A stretch of 64,000 nucleotides of DNA. Source: Parus major. Its lineage: Eukaryota > Chordata > Aves > Passeriformes > Paridae. The stretch covers positions 21,662,515 to 21,726,514 of the forward strand of contig NC_031769.1 of the NCBI RefSeq assembly GCF_001522545.3, given 5' to 3'. A program made the translations under genes and the position numbers. Of the stretch, positions 57,101-64,000 are shown piece after piece. Below the pieces are notes generated by a model. The model made no database searches, was not told where the DNA came from, and saw only the letters and a program-made list of their open reading frames with translations. How positions within the stretch are numbered: position 1 is the stretch's first letter; each line of letters begins with the position of its first letter.

Positions 57101-60100
57101 GGTAACAACCAATAAATGAAGCAAGTAATATTTATGTCAGCTGCAAATTGCATGGAGAGCAACTTCAAGCAAATCCATTACTTTTTTACTTACTGCAAAC
57201 AAGGAAGAATATGTATTATGTCATGACAGGTGTCCCCAAATAACACTTCAGGTCTAATTTACTTGGTTATTTTTCTAACATCAAAGTGAATATTTAGTTT
57301 CATGAAGACAAAGTGTGCAGCTGATTTGACTTTATTAGAGGTGTGAGTTGGCAAAGAGAAAAACATGTAATCAGCAAAAAAAACATTGCAGTCTTTTCTG
57401 TTCTTTGACTATGATCAGAATTGAAATTATTCCTTACATTAAAAAAACATACAGCAACTCTTTTACATTTTTCTTTACATTAATGTAGGCAGAACACAAA
57501 TATAAGGAAAGTATACTCCATTTTAAATATATTGGTGCTCTTTCTCACACCTCCTGACCTGCAAAGCTGCAGACTGACTCTAAATACCATGCAGGATTAA
57601 TTGCACATTATAGCTGGCTAAAATCTAATTGCCTAGTCTAAGCTGGGCAGTCAGTCTAGTTATCTCTGCTCCCCACTGAGTTATCAGTGAAATACAGGAT
57701 CTGAGTGCCATTCACCTGTCTCTCCAGTGCTTAACCTGGAACAGTGTGTCTCCTCCTCAGTGGTGACTGAACTTGGGACAGACACCTACATTTTATTTAG
57801 TTCTACTCAGATGAGAAGGCCACCAGCTTCCCTCCCACACGCTGAGCTGCTGTGTGGTTATGAAATGTGAAGTATTTGGATTTGGGCAGGCATCAGGCCA
57901 CTTTTTTGTCTGATTTTAAAACCTCCAAGTTACTCAGGACTAGTTAGTGTACTCTTTCTTCCTGCACTCCTTCCAAAGGTTCAGCCAGTCACAGCCCACA
58001 GGGCAGCCCCTCCAAACAGCCCAGTGAGCCAGGCTCCCACAGAAATCCTCAGATGGGGCTGGTAGCCCAAGCAGAGGCTTCACAGTCCTGAGCACTGGTT
58101 GCCCACAACCACAAAGGAGCAGGCTGAAGGAATGGTTTTTTATTGGTTTAATTTCTGTTGCAGGGCTCAGGGTTGTTATCATCATGTGAATTTCTTTGGG
58201 TAATCAAATTTTAGAGAGAAATTTCTGTGTAACTGAACTCTTTTACACTGGTTTAGTCTTTAAAGCAATGTGATCATCATCTGAATCAGGAAGGCATTCA
58301 ACAACAATTTTGTAACGAATGAATAAATGGGTTTTAGGGGAAAAAGAAAGTCAAGAGAGGAGTCTAAAACAAAGGTGAAACAGCATTCTCCAACACAGTT
58401 AAGAAAAAAAGAGGGTCTTAAGACAATAGCCAAAAGACACACTGTGGAAAAAAAAAAAATAAAACCAGGCAACCAGACACAGAGAATAAGGATGAAAAAA
58501 CAATTTCCTTCTACCTTGCACTGTGTCCTGGAAGACTCTTCTGCTGGACAGACACACCTGGTTACAATCTGTGCATTAAGATATTTGTCTTCCACCAGAT
58601 AAAAAGCAGAAAGACAATAAATAGTTACTCCTGGTCTAGAACAAGAATCAACAAGAGTTGTGGGAATTACCTCTATGTAAAGTACTTCTTCCAGCTTCTC
58701 AAAATTGGCAATAAAAACATAACCATGAAGTCTAAACAGTCCCAGGAAATTAACAACTTGAATAAACCAAATCAAACCAGTAACCAGAATAAATTTCTGC
58801 AAAAGGGTAACATTAGAATGGATCAGTGGGATAAGCAAATACTGATTTTGAAAACATCCATCAGCTTCAGAGAAAACAGAGAAAATCTGCAGCAGATTTC
58901 CCAGACAGAGAATATATTCAATGGTTTCAAGAACTTGCACTAGGAAAGACCATAAAACCTTGCTGCTTTGACAGGAAAACCTGCACAGTGGTTGGGAGCT
59001 ATCCAGACTGCCACAGCATGGGGGACTTGCAATATATTATGCAGCATCTATGGAAGACTTTAATTTTAAATAGGTCACCTCAAATTTAAAAAAAATAGCA
59101 AGGGCAATGCAACTGAATTCTCACTGAACAGTAATGATCACACTACACTCTGGACTTCTATCTACTTCTTAATTGGATGATGCAGTCACTGTAAGTTATT
59201 TTGTATAAAAACTGTATTTTTTTTTAATATTTTAGTTTTTCTCAGCACTTATGAGAAGATTTTTATTCAATTTTATTCAGAAGTTCATGAGGATTACTTT
59301 TAAAAGACGTCCCAAACTAAATGCTTCCATGTTTATATTTCAAAAAGAACACTGAGTTTTATTCATCCTGTGCATTTACTCTTTTCACAAAAACATTTCT
59401 TCCCTGAGCAAAGTGCCTTTACCACTGTCCACCTGACACTTGCTCTGCACCTTACGTGGAACTGTCGAAAGGAAGCATTTAGCAAGGAAAGGTATTATGA
59501 GATGTTCTTAAAACACCAGTAATTAAAACAGTTAATAGAAGATTTTTCCGTCAGTCCTTCTGAATGTCCAATTTCAAGCTCTTTTCCCAGTCAGAAGAAA
59601 TAAAAATGCTGTGCTGCTGAAAATTAAATCCAAGACTGCCATGTTACCACTTTTTCTAAAAGAACCTTTTAGAACAGCTAAATATGAGAAAACTCTTGAT
59701 AAAACCATAAGAGTTTGCAATATTGACAGTGGACCTGCAGCCCCTTGAATATGGAGCTGGTCTTTGATAACTGAGAAAGAGAGATGTTTCAAGCCTCTTT
59801 CTGTAAGAAAGAAATTATCAGCCCTGGGCTTTTCAAAGTAGACACATTGGCTTCTGAGGAGCCTTGCAGTGAGTCCAGGATGTTTTGGGTTGAGTAGGAC
59901 TGAAGTAATTTTCCTAAATGCCTCGTTAGGCAATGAGCAACCAGCAACTGAAGTTATTTGTCCTGTCTTTCCTCATCATCACTCTCAAACCCCAGCCAGC
60001 TTTAGGGGAACTACTCAGAGAAATTCTTGCTTCTAGGTTCAAATACTTTGTCACCTTATAACCATTTGTCTAAAGGCAAACTATATGTGTTGAGAATATG

Positions 60101-61107
60101 AGATGAGCTTGAGGAATGAAAAGAGTTTGAAGAGTGTCCTTCCTGTTTTAAAGCCGTGGTTTTGGTCATGACATGAGATTGGGAGATGTGAGACATGTCC
60201 AGTACTGCAGAGTTAACTCCTTTTGTTTCTTTACATTTCCTGCCTGCTTAGCAACTCTACAGAATTAACATACTGGTTAGTTTAGCTAAATAAAGAAGCT
60301 TAGGTCTCTTTATTCACACAGGAAATAGGTGTCAAACTATTCCAGTAGCTGGTGCAGAAGTTTGTTGCCATGCTGGAGCCATCTGGCTATTTTGTTAGTT
60401 TGCTTTCCTAGCTGGCAGGAACAGAACAAACTGGTAGGTGATACACTTTCTATCCAGACAGGAAAGATTATGGTCATCCATCATTGCTCTGTCAGACCAG
60501 CTCCTACCACATCTTCTGCTGTGCCAGCCACAGAGAAAAATTATCTGACTGCTTTGTTGCAAGCAATAGATGTGGTGAAAGAAAGATGCCAGGTGGCAAA
60601 ATGGTTTAATGCACAATAGCTGTGAATGGAGACGAACTGACACTATGGCATTAGTAACAGGAGTGGCATCATGTGAACCCAGCAAAAGAGGAAGAACAAA
60701 TCACACTCCCCACTGACACTGCAAACTGGGGAAGCATCTAAAAACGAAAATAAAATATCTCAGACCTCAAAGAGCTGAGAGAAAAATCTCATTTGTCATT
60801 CCTTCCCAAATAAATCTGATTAGTTATTGATAAAAGAACTGTATTCTTTTTCTAGTTAGAGGTACATCTTTATTTTCCATTTAGTTCAAAGCAGTAGAAT
60901 GTTTCCTCAGTCTCCAAAAGAAAATTTTATATCAAAAATCTCTCACCTTTACCGCAGCAAGAATCATCAGGCATTGGACACAGCAATTATCCTCACTTTG
61001 GGAATGAGGGTTATTTTCTGCTATATCTGCCAATTACACATCCTCCAGATTAATAAAAGAAGTGGCAATTAAATAGAAATAGCACCACATTTGTCTATAG
61101 ATGACAA
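51131..61107. other. Intergenic, one unexplained open frame
   Basis: About 10 kb without recognisable genes or interspersed repeats. It contains a GTAG microsatellite (51561-51588), a GC-richer patch at 55960-56140, and the 226-codon minus-strand open frame at 58260-58940 discussed in findings. A possible LTR-like segment at 60088-60320 was not accepted. Confidence 0.45.
51561..51588. repeat. (GTAG)n tetranucleotide microsatellite
   Basis: Five perfect GTAG units followed by two GTGG units. Confidence 0.93.
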
Positions 61108-61288
61108 AATCACAGAATAATCTGTGTTGAAAGGGACCCACAAGGATCATCAAGTCCAACTCCCAGCCCTGGACAGAATGATCCCCAAGAGTCACACCAT
61201 GTGCCCAAGGGTATTGTCCAAGTACTTCTTGAACTGTGCCAGGCTTGCTGCTGTGACCAGTTCCCCAGCAAGCCTGATGTATGTACCT
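61108..61288 (-). mobile_element. CR1 LINE 3' end fragment, minus strand
   Basis: The + strand starts AAATCACAGAATAATCTGTG, followed by GAAAGGGACCCACAAGGATC and ATCAAGTCCAACTCCC. This is the reverse complement of a CR1 3' end of the kind that also ends the 29.16-31.47 kb copy. The minus strand reads the short non-coding CR1 tail. Only about 180 bp remain. Confidence 0.9.
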
Positions 61289-64000
61289 CCACACAATATT
61301 TACTGAATAACAAATTAAAGTTTTCTGCTCTTGGCCTCTTCAATCAGAGAAACTTGAGCTAAAAAGTCAGTAAGCTGACCAAGAAATTTTGTTTCCAAAA
61401 CACAACCTGTCAAAATATCTATGGGTCTGCAGTGGTAGGCTAGAGCAGGCAGTTCTAATTGCACTGATTCTTTCGTGTCAGCTCCTCATCCACACCCACC
61501 TGCAGATTAAGGTTCTAGTCTATGTGCCATCACAGCAGCTATATTGGGCCAGGATTACAAAAGTACAAGGCTTCCAGATTTTTTAATTTTTTTTTTAATT
61601 AAACTGAACTTTTCTGTTCTATTTTACTTTCTTTTCATTGCTATTAATGGAGACAAGCTCACACAATGGCTCAGTAAAAAGCTTGTCTTGTCCAAGTTGA
61701 TCACCTTGACTCTTTTAATGACTGGACATAGACTCACCCTAGCCCATCACACTGGCCCTAGACACCCAAGGCAGGCTGGGGTTAACTGGCTTCCTAAACC
61801 CATTTGCTCTTGGCCTAAACTCTTCTTCTGTTGACTGAAGAAAAAGTATAGAACTAGCTTAGATTGTAATACACATCTTAGTTTGTTACCTGCTGTTTGC
61901 AGCCTGCTTCAATCTGTTTTCAGCAGAGACTTTAAAACTGAGAGGATTGTTGAGGGAAGGGGTAGGAACAGAGCTAGAAAGGAAACAGAAATCATTGCTG
62001 GTAAAAACTAAATCTTGAGTCTGCTGGGGGACCAGCTTGAAGAAAAAACTAAAACCCAACCTTCTCTGCTTCTACCCCTTCCAGTCTTCAATTATTCATG
62101 AACAGTCCTGAGTTAACTTATTAAAACATGTCTATTGAGGAGGGCAACATATGGTAAGATAATTAAATGTGCCTGGAGTTCACCAGAGGTGGTATGCGGA
62201 GTAAGAAGAACAAAGTAAAAATCCTTAGTAAAGGATAGCCTCTGCTATATTATTTTTCATCTCAGAGTTACTCTGAACTGGCAAAATATTTATAGGTACA
62301 GTCCTCTTTCTGTTTCAGTGAATCTTCACCAACTGTGTCAGCTGAGGATCTGACCCATGGCGCATAATCTTCCTTAAGGAAGACAAGCTCACCATAATTA
62401 CTTTGTGTGCACAATTTTTTGTTTTGCATCAGACCCATTTAGCCTTCTCTTTCATTTTTATTTCACACAAGAAGGTGTGTTTGATGTTTTCTGCTGCATC
62501 AACCAGAAACTTTTGAGTGAACCACATTAAAAAAAATCATGCAGAGTTACTTTACTTTTGTGGATCCTTGTGCATAGGTATGCCATTTCTTCTGCACTGC
62601 TTAATGTGTCATGGCTAAATTATCATCTACTATTAGGAAACATGGATATAATTGTCAAGGCTGTCAACAATGATTTCCTACTTGGGTCTAGCTCTCACCA
62701 GCAGAACCAATCCCACCATTCATACACCCATGTAGGTTATTTAAAGTCAGAAGTGTCAAGCATCTGCTCCAAGTCTAGAATCCCTCGACAACAAAGGGAC
62801 AGTGACACATCCAGTACTATCTAAGATGAGTGAAAATTAAGTTGCCCACGTGCCTTTACAACTGCCTTTTGAGTGCAGAGGGAACACATTAGCAAACAGT
62901 AGTCTTCAGGGAAACTGATGGCAGAATGGTGGACTCCAAGCCCGGGACATTAACAGACAAGCATTACTTAGGAATATGGCAGATGAGGATCAGTAATTTA
63001 TTTGTGACATACCTCTTTCTGCTGCTGCATGCAAATCCCACAGCTTTCCCTTGTAGGACCTGTTGTATTGCTGGCAGGTGATATGCAGCATTCCCCTGGA
63101 CTGCTGCCTCTGCAAGCAAGAAAAGCTTTCAAAACTCATCTGAGCACTTGAGTAAGAGCTAGCTATCATTTTATAATAATTTTCTCTTACTCTGACACAA
63201 ACTGGGCTATCCTTTGTCAACTCAATTTCCACATTTCTTTCTTGCTTTCCTTGTGATCTTTCTGCAATATTCTAACAGAACTGTTACTGCCTATCATATC
63301 ACTGAAATTCAGCAGATTGAATATTCTGCGTAAATCCCAGCTGGTGAATTTACCTAAGTAATATAGATAGCTGGTTTATTTAAGACAAAATGATAGTTTG
63401 CATATTAATAAAAATAACACTATAATATGAGAAATCAGCCTCAAACACTTATATAACATGCACATGTATTTCATACAGAAATTAAAATATTGAAATAAAA
63501 AAGTTTCTCAGACGCTGCCCTTTTTAGAAGGTGAAAGGAAGACTTATTTCAAGCAGAGTTCACTATTTCAGCAGAGGACAAAGAATGTTTTTTTAAAAAT
63601 TAATGCAAGGAACAACAGTTTTTCTGCTGCTTATGAACCTAAAAACTAGATGGCAGCAAGAGAGGGAAAGAGAGCTTTGAAAAATAAGTTTGATCACTTT
63701 GGCATCATCCTTCAAATTGCTGTTCTCATAGCAAAGACTTAAACCACAACTTGAGAATGTTACAGAGTAAAATGAGAAACATCTATTACCCGCTCAATAA
63801 ATCAAAGACAAGTCTCTTGAGTTCTCTACTGGCTCTGCTAAAACATTAATTTTAGTCATCTATGGTTCTTTGCTTAAAATCTCCATGTTAAAAAGGCTGG
63901 TGCATTTGGAGAGGTTTAGATGGGAATATAAATTTGGCTAGTAGAATGAACAGTAATGATATTGAAAGCTTCTCTAGGACATGTTTGATAGGAGAGTTGG
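61289..64000. other. Intergenic, nothing recognised
   Basis: AT-rich sequence to the window end, with only short open frames and no recognisable RNA, repeat or gene. Confidence 0.5.

Noticed and set aside
60088..60320. Possible solo LTR (TGTTGAGAAT start, AATAAA at about 60285, CACACA end)
   Set aside because: The outline fits, but no matching target-site duplication is present and I do not recognise the sequence, so it is not annotated.

Overview
The window looks like AT-rich vertebrate nuclear DNA, almost certainly from a bird and probably a passerine. The interspersed repeats are CR1 LINE fragments with the avian 3' end (ATTCTGTG-type 8-mers) and solo endogenous-retrovirus LTRs of avian type. 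No Alu-like or other abundant SINE was seen. Family names are from memory of repeat consensus sequences and were not checked by search.

The only gene I can support is the 3' part of ZNF804B (zinc finger protein 804B) on the + strand. It has the end of intron 2 (1-3554), exon 3 (3555-3685), intron 3 (3686-6196) and the very large terminal coding exon 4 (6197-9881, stop TAG). Exons 1 and 2, which carry the start codon and the single C2H2 zinc finger, lie upstream of the window. The reading frame joins cleanly only if intron 3 uses a GC donor (GCAAGT), so it is a probable GC-AG intron. The window encodes about 1,271 residues. Adding roughly 83 from exons 1-2 gives a protein about as long as human ZNF804B (about 1,350).

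From about 9.9 to 13.6 kb lies the 3' UTR or 3' flank, with candidate poly(A) signals at 9919-9929 and 13576-13581. From about 13.6 kb to the end is a gene desert of about 50 kb. It holds CR1 fragments on both strands (about 15.98-16.37, 25.95-26.22, 29.16-31.47, 43.91-44.01, 49.57-50.24 and 61.11-61.29 kb), three solo LTRs (28083-28664, 30353-30621 and 50456-51130), microsatellites and short tandem repeats. The LTR at 30353-30621 sits inside the 29.16-31.47 kb CR1 and has a 6-bp target-site duplication with one mismatch, giving a readable insertion order.

I found no novel multi-gene system. The points most worth checking are the GC-AG intron, the nested LTR, an unexplained 226-codon minus-strand open frame at 58260-58940, and possible decayed coding sequence at about 44.33-45.26 kb.
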